A stretch of DNA of 38,149 nucleotides, from assembly GCA_947071285.1 (NCBI GenBank), contig CAMTFK010000015.1, forward strand, positions 1 to 38,149, in the 5' to 3' direction. The translations under genes were made by a program, and so were the position numbers. Of the stretch, positions 24,250-31,810 are shown one piece after another. Every line of letters begins with the position of its first letter. The first letter of the stretch is position 1. The notes beneath the pieces were generated by a model. It did no database searches. It worked only from the letters and a program-made list of their open reading frames with translations, and was not told the origin of the DNA. This stretch comes from an uncultured Bacteroides sp. Its GTDB lineage: Bacteria; Bacteroidota; Bacteroidia; Bacteroidales; Bacteroidaceae.

Positions 24250-26235
24250 TTAATAACCATCATTACGAATCAGCAACGGGTTCTTATTGATTTCACCACC
24301 CGGAATCTGCTCATAATAATGACGTTTGTCAAATGTTACTCTACGACCTTCGCGTTCCACTTCATTCAAGAATATCCATTTGTTTTCATCGAGAACCAGA
24401 TACGGAAGCAATGTATGAGTATACACACCATCCTGGAACATGATGTCGGCCACCCTCCAACGACGAATATCAAACAAACGATGATTTTCGAAACAGAGTT
24501 CACGGGCACGCTCATCACGGATGTATTGCAGGTTTTCATCAATCACAAAACCATAGATCTCGGAACCTACATCTGCCGGATTAGCAACCATTTCATGTCG
24601 GCTGGCACCTGCACGATCACGTATCTCATTGATATGTTCGAAAGCTTCTGCTTTCAAATCTTCGTTACCGGTAATCAAGCCTAATTCATAAGCAGCTTCC
24701 GCCCAGTTCAACAAGATTTCGCCATAACGGAATACCTTCCAAGGTTGATAATTGGTAAAGAATACGCGGGCATTGCTTCCGTCAGCCTGTACATACTTAC
24801 GAATACAAGCACCCATACGCGAATACCCCTCATCACCTGTGCCTTCTGCCAAACCGTGAATACCGTTAATTTTTATCTTAACACCATTAACGTCCTTGTA
24901 TTCACCCGGTTGAGAAGCTCTTACACGGAACTGATTGGTATAATCGTTAACACTTCCCTGTGTCTCTGCAGTACCATCAGCAGCAGTACCCGGATAGCTT
25001 TTATATACACCACCCTGAAAGTCCAATACTGTGCCGGACATGGATTCAGTCATACCGGTAAAGTAGAAATTAGCACGGCATCTTGGTTCCATTTTATCCG
25101 TATTCCAGAGGTCAGTCACGTTGTCAAAACGTATCGGTTCACCGGTTTCTTCATCAGTAATGGCAGGCATCTCATAAAGCCCCATAAGTTCCCATGCTGG
25201 CTGAAGCGCAACACCTACGTCACCTGAAAGCCCTTCACCCTTCGGCAACACCATACAATCCCAGCAGTGGAATAAGCTGGTATTGGTAGGAGTACTAGTA
25301 TTAGGTCCATATTGCTTAACCATGATATCTTCTTCCGTATTCGGATTCAGGAAAACTTCTGTATAAGCCTTTTCTTTATCTGCCCCGGTATGGAGTTTGA
25401 ATCCGGCTTTTTGTAAGAACTTACACGCATCATAAGCATATTGGAAAAATTCCTGTGCCTTGTCTTCGGGCATACCCATCAGACCAGCAGAAACTGCCGG
25501 ACCGGTAACAGCTGTGTATTGAGTATATTTGGCAATAGAACCAGCATACAACATGGCACGAGACATCAATGCCGCAGCAGCATAACGATTAGCACGTCCT
25601 ACTTCGTCTTTAGAAGCAGTTGCATTCTCCATGGCAAACTTCAAATCCTCATAGATGAACTTCCAGCAATCATACTCTGTATTACGCGGTTGCTGCAATT
25701 CCTCCAGTGGAGCTTTAGGGTCGAGCACCTTGTCTACGATAGGTATACCACCATAGCGTTTCACGATTCCGAAATAGTAGAATGCGCGCAAGAAACGAGC
25801 CTCGCCCAAATAGGCATTATAATCGTTTTCTTTATAATTATCGCGATAGTTAGGCAATTGCTCCAACATATTATTGAGGTCGCGAATGCGATCATAAGGC
25901 CAGTATCCCCAGCCATCGCCGTAAGAAGTTCCGCGACCTGTTGCCTCAGCAGCACAAGATGCCGGGCTACCCTTCTGGGCCTGCCACCTATTACCGCTAT
26001 GCCAACCACTGGCATTTACTGTAGCATATCCCTTATCATCACCATTCTGGCAATAATTAAAATCTTCAATAGGAAGGTCCTGATACATCAGAGCAAGATA
26101 TTTCTTAATACCATTGTCCGATTGAAACAGTACATTTTCGTAGATAAGTCCTTTCGGCTCCAAATCCAGGTCATAGCAGGAAGTCGCCGTAAGTCCCAAT
26201 GCAGCTGCTACAAATATATATTTTAATGTTTTCAT
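24250..26235 (-). CDS. SusD/RagB-family surface glycan-binding lipoprotein
   Basis: SusD-like proteins form the hinged lid on SusC and capture oligosaccharides outside the cell. The 661-aa protein has lipobox ATSC (Cys20) followed by the typical DLDLEPKGLIYENVLFQSDNGIKKYLALMY. It contains the TPR-like helical region with EARFLRAFYYFGIVKRYGGIPIVDKVL (about residues 143-170) and the C-terminal FRYGEILLNWAEAAYELG plus INEIRDRAGA and IRDERARELCFENHRLFDIRRW motifs that define the family. It is longer than the usual 500-600 aa, with insertions in the middle (about 300-450). The start is 12 nt past the SusC stop, so the two are tightly coupled. Confidence 0.95.
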   Translation of the reverse strand: MKTLKYIFVAAALGLTATSCYDLDLEPKGLIYENVLFQSDNGIKKYLALMYQDLPIEDFNYCQNGDDKGYATVNASGWHSGNRWQAQKGSPASCAAEATGRGTSYGDGWGYWPYDRIRDLNNMLEQLPNYRDNYKENDYNAYLGEARFLRAFYYFGIVKRYGGIPIVDKVLDPKAPLEELQQPRNTEYDCWKFIYEDLKFAMENATASKDEVGRANRYAAAALMSRAMLYAGSIAKYTQYTAVTGPAVSAGLMGMPEDKAQEFFQYAYDACKFLQKAGFKLHTGADKEKAYTEVFLNPNTEEDIMVKQYGPNTSTPTNTSLFHCWDCMVLPKGEGLSGDVGVALQPAWELMGLYEMPAITDEETGEPIRFDNVTDLWNTDKMEPRCRANFYFTGMTESMSGTVLDFQGGVYKSYPGTAADGTAETQGSVNDYTNQFRVRASQPGEYKDVNGVKIKINGIHGLAEGTGDEGYSRMGACIRKYVQADGSNARVFFTNYQPWKVFRYGEILLNWAEAAYELGLITGNEDLKAEAFEHINEIRDRAGASRHEMVANPADVGSEIYGFVIDENLQYIRDERARELCFENHRLFDIRRWRVADIMFQDGVYTHTLLPYLVLDENKWIFLNEVEREGRRVTFDKRHYYEQIPGGEINKNPLLIRNDGY

Positions 26236-26247
26236 ATTCTATTATCT

Positions 26248-29200
26248 TTAGAATTTAAGAGTTGCACCAATATTAAACGAACGGTTCACAGGGTAATTGT
26301 AGAACAAGACACTATCTTTATTAGGATCATCATTTACACCACCTCTTGCTCCGGGACGTTCTGGATCTATATTATCCAAACCAGTAAAAGTTAAGAGGTT
26401 GTAAGCATTGAAATAAACACGAAGATCTTTAATGCCCGCCTTAGCTAACCAGGTTTTTGGCAGTGTGTAACCTATTTCCAAAGTTTTCAGACGCAAATAA
26501 GAGGTATTCTTAATACCTGTTCCTGCATTACTGAAACTATGACCAGTGGCCGGATATAATCCCGAGACCCATTGGGTATTCGGATTGAAAGGATCGTCAC
26601 TCGGATTAGCTGTATGCCAACGATCAAGATAAATATCCAACACTGCACCGCCATTGAATGGTCCTACTTCCGTAAACACTTCAGTATAAGAATTGTATAC
26701 GCCTGCTGCGCCCTGCCAATTCAGAGAAAGGTCAATACCTTTCCATTCAGCACCCATCACAAAACCATAATTGAATACCGGCAGGTTATAAGTTGCCATC
26801 GGATGATTATCGTCACCATTGATTATACCATCGCCGTTCCAGTCTTTATAGTAATAGTCACCCGGCAATGTTCCCTGACCATATCCGCCACCGGTAACAT
26901 TGTGATAACGAATTTGCTCATAGCTACTGAATCGTCCACCTTCTTCATAAGAGAACCAGATATCTTTATTACGTCCTGATACATCCCGACGACGCCAAGC
27001 ATCCATAGAGTTGCTGGCCTGACTATCCTGACGATAATCCCAACGATTCTTCGTAGCAGAAATTTGTCCACCAACCCAATAATTCACTCCAGCTACCCTG
27101 TTGCGGTGATTCAAACTGATCTCCCAACCAAAGGTTTGGTCGCTATTCAGATTCTCTTTCGGCAGAGAAGCACCCACCGTACCCGGAATAATAGTTGAAG
27201 AAGTATCAAGTAAGCCACTACGCTTACGCTTGAACACTTCAAATGTACCGCTCAACTTTTGGTTCCAAAGGTCGAAATCCAAACCAAGGTTATAGGTTTC
27301 AGCAGTATACCATGTCAAATCAGGATTAGGAATAGAAGTTGCAGCAACACCAGCCATGAGTGCACCATTGTAGAACCAGCCGATTTTATCTTTTTCAATA
27401 TTATACGCTACTACATTCTGAGGATAAGTGTTAGCACCTCCGTCATCACCCATCTTACCATAAGATCCCCGAAGTTTCAAATTGGTAAGGAAAGGCACCA
27501 ATTCTTTCATAAATGCTTCTTCGCTTATGCGCCAACCAGCAGATACGGATGGGAAGAATCCCCAACGTGACCCTTTCGGGAAACTGGAAGAACCATCATA
27601 ACGGAAAGCAAAATCCACCATATAACGTCCTTTATAGTCGTAGTTCACTTTACCCACAACAGACTGGCGGGTTTTGTCACCGGCACCACCCATTGAGCCT
27701 ATCTGATCCTTCTCTTCACCATAAATCAGATATTCACCATCCAACAGCATAACGCGTTGTGCATAAAAGTTATCCCAATTGTTGTACTGTTCTTCAAACA
27801 ACACCATGGCACCAACATTGTGATCTCCAAACTTATTGGCATAGTTTAAAGAGAGTTGCATCACTGTTCCGTAACTTGGATCGGTATTACGTCTCAGATT
27901 ACTGTCAGCATTACGGTCGAAGCTTTCCATAGTGCCATCTTCTCTCTTATTGTACAATTTATAAGCACGCTTATAGCTTGTATTATTGGTGGTATAATAA
28001 TCGTAGCTATAAAAAGCCTTTGCACTCAAGCCTTTCACACCTGGAATATCATAAGTCAATGCCAAAGCACCATTAAAGTTGTAGCGCTTCTCACGGCGAT
28101 AACCGGTGAGATCACTATTAGTGGCAGCTACAGGATTTTCAGGTTCACCCATTTCACTGTCCCAAGCAGGATAATTATGGTCACCGTCTACATAAGCCTC
28201 CGAAGTCGGTCGATAAGTCCAAGCTTTCTTATACACAGACCAAATATCAGTAAACGGTTGATTCTTCTCATCCATATAACCACTGGTTTGTATAGTAGCC
28301 TTTAAACGGTTAGTAATCTTGGCATCGATATTGCTGCGGAAGTTCCAACGATCATAATTCAAGGAACCGCTCTTATAAGAACCTTCCTGTTTCAAGTAAG
28401 CGAGGTTAAAGAAATAATTCACTTTCTCGGAACCACCATTCACGCTAACATTATATTGTTGCTGCGGAACATTGTCATCGAACAACTCTTTTGTCCAGTT
28501 CGTACTTTTTTTCCTTCCGGTACTGTACTCCATCATATCTTGCCAAGTGTATTTGGCAGGAGTGCGATTCGGATAAGTGTTGTCACCAAAAGCATTATAA
28601 TATTTCTCATTAATAAGTAACATATGGTCTGCGGCACTTGCTGTTTGAGGCACATAGAGGAACTGCTGCCAACCGTAATTAGCAGAGAATGTAATGTCGA
28701 ACTTGCCATTAGAAGCTTCACCATGCTTAGTAGTAACCAAAATTACACCATTAGCAGCACGTACACCATAAATAGCGGCAGAAGCATCTTTCAAGACAGA
28801 TACATTATCAATTTCATTGGCATCCATACGGGAGAAATACGCCTTATCGCGAGGGATACCATCAACTACAATCAACGGTTCACCCATACCACGAATATCA
28901 ATAGCATTGTCAAATTCACCAGGTTGTGAACTCTTCTGTGAAATACGCACACCGGGAATTTTACCAGAAAGCATGTTCACCACATTTTCATTCTTAGTAA
29001 CAGCTATTTCTTTATTATTGATGGCAGAAACAGCACCTGTCAATGTAGCTTTCTTCTGTGTACCATAACCAACAACAACTACTTCTTCCAAAGCTTGGCT
29101 ATCTTCCTTCAATGTAATTTTCAAGCTGGTTTTGTCAGCCGTAACAACAGCATCAATATAGCCGATAAAAGAAATAGTCAATTTTTCTTTTGCATCAGCA

Positions 29201-29430
29201 GCTATTTCAAACTCACCATTAATATCGGTAATGACACCTCGAGTGGTACCATTCACCCGAACATTGGCTCCAATGACAGTTTCACCCGTTTGGTCAACTA
29301 CAGTACCGCGAACAATGCGGTTTTGGGCTGACATGGGTAATGTCGTCAGGAGGCATAGAAATGCAATTATTATTGTCTTCCATGAGGCAAAAGCATTTCT
29401 TTTGGTATTATTAAAATTGCAATGTTTCAT
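26248..29430 (-). CDS. SusC/RagA-family TonB-dependent outer-membrane transporter
   Basis: SusC-like proteins import oligosaccharides across the outer membrane with energy from TonB. The 1060-aa product has a signal peptide ending at MSAQ, an N-terminal carboxypeptidase-D regulatory-like domain (about residues 38-115: RIVRGTVVDQTGETVIGANVRVNG), a TonB-box-like ALEEVVVVGYGTQKK, the plug domain with ISQKSSQPGEFDNAIDIRGMG and RANGVILVTTK-like GVRAANGVILVTT, and a 22-strand barrel ending in ATLKF. It lacks an STN domain, so direct signalling to an anti-sigma factor is unlikely. It follows a DUF4988-type lipoprotein gene after 101 nt that contain a hairpin. Confidence 0.96.
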   Translation of the reverse strand: MKHCNFNNTKRNAFASWKTIIIAFLCLLTTLPMSAQNRIVRGTVVDQTGETVIGANVRVNGTTRGVITDINGEFEIAADAKEKLTISFIGYIDAVVTADKTSLKITLKEDSQALEEVVVVGYGTQKKATLTGAVSAINNKEIAVTKNENVVNMLSGKIPGVRISQKSSQPGEFDNAIDIRGMGEPLIVVDGIPRDKAYFSRMDANEIDNVSVLKDASAAIYGVRAANGVILVTTKHGEASNGKFDITFSANYGWQQFLYVPQTASAADHMLLINEKYYNAFGDNTYPNRTPAKYTWQDMMEYSTGRKKSTNWTKELFDDNVPQQQYNVSVNGGSEKVNYFFNLAYLKQEGSYKSGSLNYDRWNFRSNIDAKITNRLKATIQTSGYMDEKNQPFTDIWSVYKKAWTYRPTSEAYVDGDHNYPAWDSEMGEPENPVAATNSDLTGYRREKRYNFNGALALTYDIPGVKGLSAKAFYSYDYYTTNNTSYKRAYKLYNKREDGTMESFDRNADSNLRRNTDPSYGTVMQLSLNYANKFGDHNVGAMVLFEEQYNNWDNFYAQRVMLLDGEYLIYGEEKDQIGSMGGAGDKTRQSVVGKVNYDYKGRYMVDFAFRYDGSSSFPKGSRWGFFPSVSAGWRISEEAFMKELVPFLTNLKLRGSYGKMGDDGGANTYPQNVVAYNIEKDKIGWFYNGALMAGVAATSIPNPDLTWYTAETYNLGLDFDLWNQKLSGTFEVFKRKRSGLLDTSSTIIPGTVGASLPKENLNSDQTFGWEISLNHRNRVAGVNYWVGGQISATKNRWDYRQDSQASNSMDAWRRRDVSGRNKDIWFSYEEGGRFSSYEQIRYHNVTGGGYGQGTLPGDYYYKDWNGDGIINGDDNHPMATYNLPVFNYGFVMGAEWKGIDLSLNWQGAAGVYNSYTEVFTEVGPFNGGAVLDIYLDRWHTANPSDDPFNPNTQWVSGLYPATGHSFSNAGTGIKNTSYLRLKTLEIGYTLPKTWLAKAGIKDLRVYFNAYNLLTFTGLDNIDPERPGARGGVNDDPNKDSVLFYNYPVNRSFNIGATLKF

Positions 29431-29474
29431 GTTTAGATTTTCTATTCATTAAAGAAATCTTCATTTTTAGTGGC

Positions 29475-29509
29475 AAGAGGATGCCCGCTTGTACATGGGC
29501 ACACCTCTT
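29475..29509 (-). promoter_or_regulatory. Hairpin between the surface lipoprotein gene and susC-like gene
   Basis: AAGAGG-A-TGCCC and GGGCA-CA-CCTCTT pair across a 10-nt loop. No T-run follows on the minus strand, so it is more likely an mRNA processing or stability element between two co-transcribed genes than a terminator. No TAnnTTTG box is seen in this gap. Confidence 0.5.
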
Positions 29510-29531
29510 AAAGTTTTACTTAAAAGAATTA

Positions 29532-31286
29532 TTAAGGCTTAGGAGCCGGCATTGTTGCACCTTCCGGAGCCACACGACGGTTGATAAAAAGCATACCCAA
29601 CTGATCTGTACCAGTGCCATGAAGTGGCTTCACACCGTAAGCATATTCATAACCAGCACCGAGGGCAATACGAAGACCATACCCTGTATAACTTTCGGGA
29701 AAATGAAAGTCGCCGTTTTTTTCGTCCATCGTCAAGTCACCGAAGCCCCAATCAATTACCGTCTGATAGAAGCCAATAGGGTTATTGATATAATCATTAT
29801 ATTGTCCCAGCCATCCATCATAATCATAGCCATCACCTCCGCCATATTTTTTACCATTCTCTGCGATATAAACTTTTTTATCTCCATCTTCAACCGTAGC
29901 CAAAGCTTCAGGAACATAGACTGCAAATCCACGGTAGAACCAATAAATACCACGGCAACCTTCTGCATATTTCTTAGCTATGTCACCCATTTCTAAAGTA
30001 GTACCATTATGGAAAATAAGGCTTTCACCCTCGAACGATATGCTATAATTCGCCCATTTTTCGAAGAAGTTTTCCTTACTACTACCATGAATAATAGGAA
30101 TTTCCGACTCATAATTTGTAATAGCCTTCGGGAAGTTCAGTGTTTGTACACCCATTCCCATAGCAGTTTCACGACCACCCCATTCAGCTTCGAAGTTACC
30201 TATCAATCCATTTGCCGTAAAGTCTACATTGGCAAGCTCATCGATAATAACCACATAAATCTTAGCTTTCACTACGTCATCAACTACAACATTCACCAAA
30301 AATCCCGGACGGTCTACATTATCATTGAAGCTCGTTCCTGGTCTTTCGCTGAATTTCCATTTACCATCACTTGCCAAACTCTTACTTAGGAGTTCTCGTT
30401 TTTCTTGAGCCTTGCCACCCGGCTGCTTGTTATTACCCGCAACTACAAATTCAGCCCCTTCAGGAAGTTCAGAGAACAAATCTTTGAAATTGAATTCTTT
30501 CAGCAAATCAAGACCATTGACAGTCATCTCTTTAAAACCATCAGCGAGGTCTTTCGGAGCATAATCAGCCTTAATCGTAACGCCACCCAAGTCTTCGGCC
30601 ACAGATGAGAAGTCATCAGATACTTTCACATTGAAGTAATTGGAACCAATAATCGTTCCTTTGAGATTCATTTGGAGAGAAACAGCATAAGTTTTTCCTC
30701 CTTCTGCTTCACCAAGTGCTTTTATAGGAACTTTAATGAAATCACCTTCCAATTTCGCCTCACCGTTTACTTTAAATTGTTCCCCATCAGCAGCACGAGT
30801 AAGTACATGAGACTCAGCGATTGTAAATTGGGCACCATCTAAATTTTTGAGAGCCGGTCTTGCCAAGAAGTTCACCGTAACACCAGCATTACCAATCTCT
30901 ACAATACCATCTATCGTCTCCGGACTATAGATCAGTGAGTTTACTAAAGATCCCAATGGAAGGACATACTTTTCACCTTCTATTGTAATGATAGCCTCCG
31001 TATCAGTAACTACCATAGAAATGTTTCCTCCACCCGGCTTAATTACAATTTTCTGCCCGTCACTCAATGTCAACGTATATGTGCCGTCCTTTTCATCTAC
31101 CTTTGTAATACTTGCACCGGTCATCAGTGCATTACCCAATTGTGTCTTGATGTCGTCAATTGCCACTTCGATTACTGATACTCTTGATTTCAGATCATCA
31201 ACATCATCATTATTACATGAAGTAAAGGCTCCTGTTGAAAGAACCACCGCTCCAAACAGGAGCGCATTTAAAAATCGTTTGTTCAT
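29532..31286 (-). CDS. DUF4988-type surface lipoprotein, putative glycan-binding protein
   Basis: The 584-aa product has a lipoprotein signal (TSC, Cys24) followed by NNDDVDD, an acidic cluster like the surface-export signal. Next comes a short coiled coil (DDLKSRVSVIEVAIDDIKTQL) and a small beta-hairpin segment GTYTLTLSDGQKIVIKPGG, the usual start of DUF4988-containing lipoproteins of Bacteroides PULs. The rest (about 115-584) is probably several beta-sandwich domains, with an aromatic-rich C-terminal part (YWFYRGFAVYVP, GYDYDGWLGQYND, FYQTVIDWGFG) that could bind carbohydrate. I do not recognise the C-terminal domains. It is the first gene of the SusC/SusD unit, an unusual place because such binding proteins normally follow SusD. 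Confidence 0.75.
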   Translation of the reverse strand: MNKRFLNALLFGAVVLSTGAFTSCNNDDVDDLKSRVSVIEVAIDDIKTQLGNALMTGASITKVDEKDGTYTLTLSDGQKIVIKPGGGNISMVVTDTEAIITIEGEKYVLPLGSLVNSLIYSPETIDGIVEIGNAGVTVNFLARPALKNLDGAQFTIAESHVLTRAADGEQFKVNGEAKLEGDFIKVPIKALGEAEGGKTYAVSLQMNLKGTIIGSNYFNVKVSDDFSSVAEDLGGVTIKADYAPKDLADGFKEMTVNGLDLLKEFNFKDLFSELPEGAEFVVAGNNKQPGGKAQEKRELLSKSLASDGKWKFSERPGTSFNDNVDRPGFLVNVVVDDVVKAKIYVVIIDELANVDFTANGLIGNFEAEWGGRETAMGMGVQTLNFPKAITNYESEIPIIHGSSKENFFEKWANYSISFEGESLIFHNGTTLEMGDIAKKYAEGCRGIYWFYRGFAVYVPEALATVEDGDKKVYIAENGKKYGGGDGYDYDGWLGQYNDYINNPIGFYQTVIDWGFGDLTMDEKNGDFHFPESYTGYGLRIALGAGYEYAYGVKPLHGTGTDQLGMLFINRRVAPEGATMPAPKP

Positions 31287-31364
31287 AATAATTAAATTAA
31301 AAGTTGGTAAATATATAAATATAGGTCACTTAAAAACCTTATCTTTCCATTAGCAAAAAGAAGC

Positions 31365-31409
31365 CTATTCAGGGGGAGGATACTTTATGTATACTTGTGC
31401 ATTTTTCAT
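31365..31409 (-). CDS. Leader ORF of 14 codons ending in Pro-Pro-Pro-Glu
   Basis: The frame encodes MKNAQVYIKYPPPE and then TAG. It lies entirely in the predicted 5' leader of the SusC/SusD unit: about 30 nt after the start point expected from the -7 box at 31445-31452 and 79 nt before the ATG of the surface lipoprotein. The start is preceded by AT-rich sequence typical of Bacteroides translation starts. Three consecutive prolines just before the stop are a known cause of ribosome stalling that needs EF-P, so a translation-sensing leader peptide is possible. It is too short for codon statistics, so confidence that it is translated is modest. Confidence 0.4.
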   Translation of the reverse strand: MKNAQVYIKYPPPE

Positions 31410-31444
31410 ATTTATTAATTTGATGTTTTAAAATTCTATGAGGG

Positions 31445-31491
31445 CAAAAGTATGAGGTTGGCGTTAATATTATCCTTAAAAAGACATTAAT
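31445..31491 (-). promoter_or_regulatory. Promoter and candidate operator of the SusC/SusD unit
   Basis: TACTTTTG on the minus strand (31452-31445) matches TAnnTTTG, 158 nt before the lipoprotein ATG. ATTAA (31491-31487) lies exactly 39 nt upstream of the box and TTAA (31479-31476) follows with 11-nt repeat spacing. These distances equal those at the GH43 copy B and GH92 promoters. A direct repeat one helical turn apart ahead of a weak -33 region suits an AraC-type or hybrid two-component activator. Confidence 0.65.
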
Positions 31492-31581
31492 CGGAGCACT
31501 TTTTTTGCCGTAAAATGAAGTCTTAGATGCATTTTAACAGATGCACCTTAAAAAAGAATATATAAATAGATTAATTGAAGA

Positions 31582-31713
31582 AATAAGGAAAATTTCGGGT
31601 GAAGTTTAAACGATATTCAAGTGATGTTTAAACTACCTATAAGTAGTTGTTCAATCACTACGTAGTAGTCAGGCAACTACTTATGGGTAGATGAGAAACT
31701 ACTACGTAGCTAT
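31582..31713. repeat. Intergenic array of 22-nt units (ACTAC...GTAGT word)
   Basis: From 31604 five consecutive 22-nt units align. Units two, four and five have ACTAC at positions 7-11, while unit three has ATCAC. Positions 12-22 read CTATAAGTAGT, TACGTAGTAGT, TTATGGGTAGA and TACGTAGCTAT. Units one and two both start with the palindrome GTTTAAAC. A weak sixth unit may begin at 31582. Most units are near-palindromes, and the array lies 27 nt beyond the terminator of the GH3-GH31-GH43 operon, ahead of the SusC/SusD promoter. Confidence 0.75.
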
Positions 31714-31739
31714 TGTAGGATAGCACCTCATAAAAATAA

Positions 31740-31783
31740 GGCTTGCAGTTTTATAACCCAAACAGGCCATAAAACTGCAAGCC
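31740..31783 (-). terminator. Intrinsic terminator of the GH3-GH31-GH43 operon
   Basis: GGCTTGCAGTTTTAT and ATAAAACTGCAAGCC form a perfect 15-bp stem with a 14-nt loop, followed on the minus strand by TTATTTTTAT. It lies 28 nt past the stop of the GH43 gene at 31811. The rest of this gene-free stretch (31287-31810) holds the 22-nt array, the promoter and the leader ORF. Confidence 0.88.
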
Positions 31784-31810
31784 ACAACTAATAAATTCTT
31801 ATCCTACTAA

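Noticed and set aside
31287..31444. Riboswitch in the long leader
   Set aside because: No recognisable aptamer pairing pattern was seen; the short ORF is the only clear structure.
31582..31713. CRISPR array or iteron origin
   Set aside because: Units are degenerate and contiguous, with no replication gene or DnaA-type boxes nearby; plain description as a 22-nt-period array is safer.
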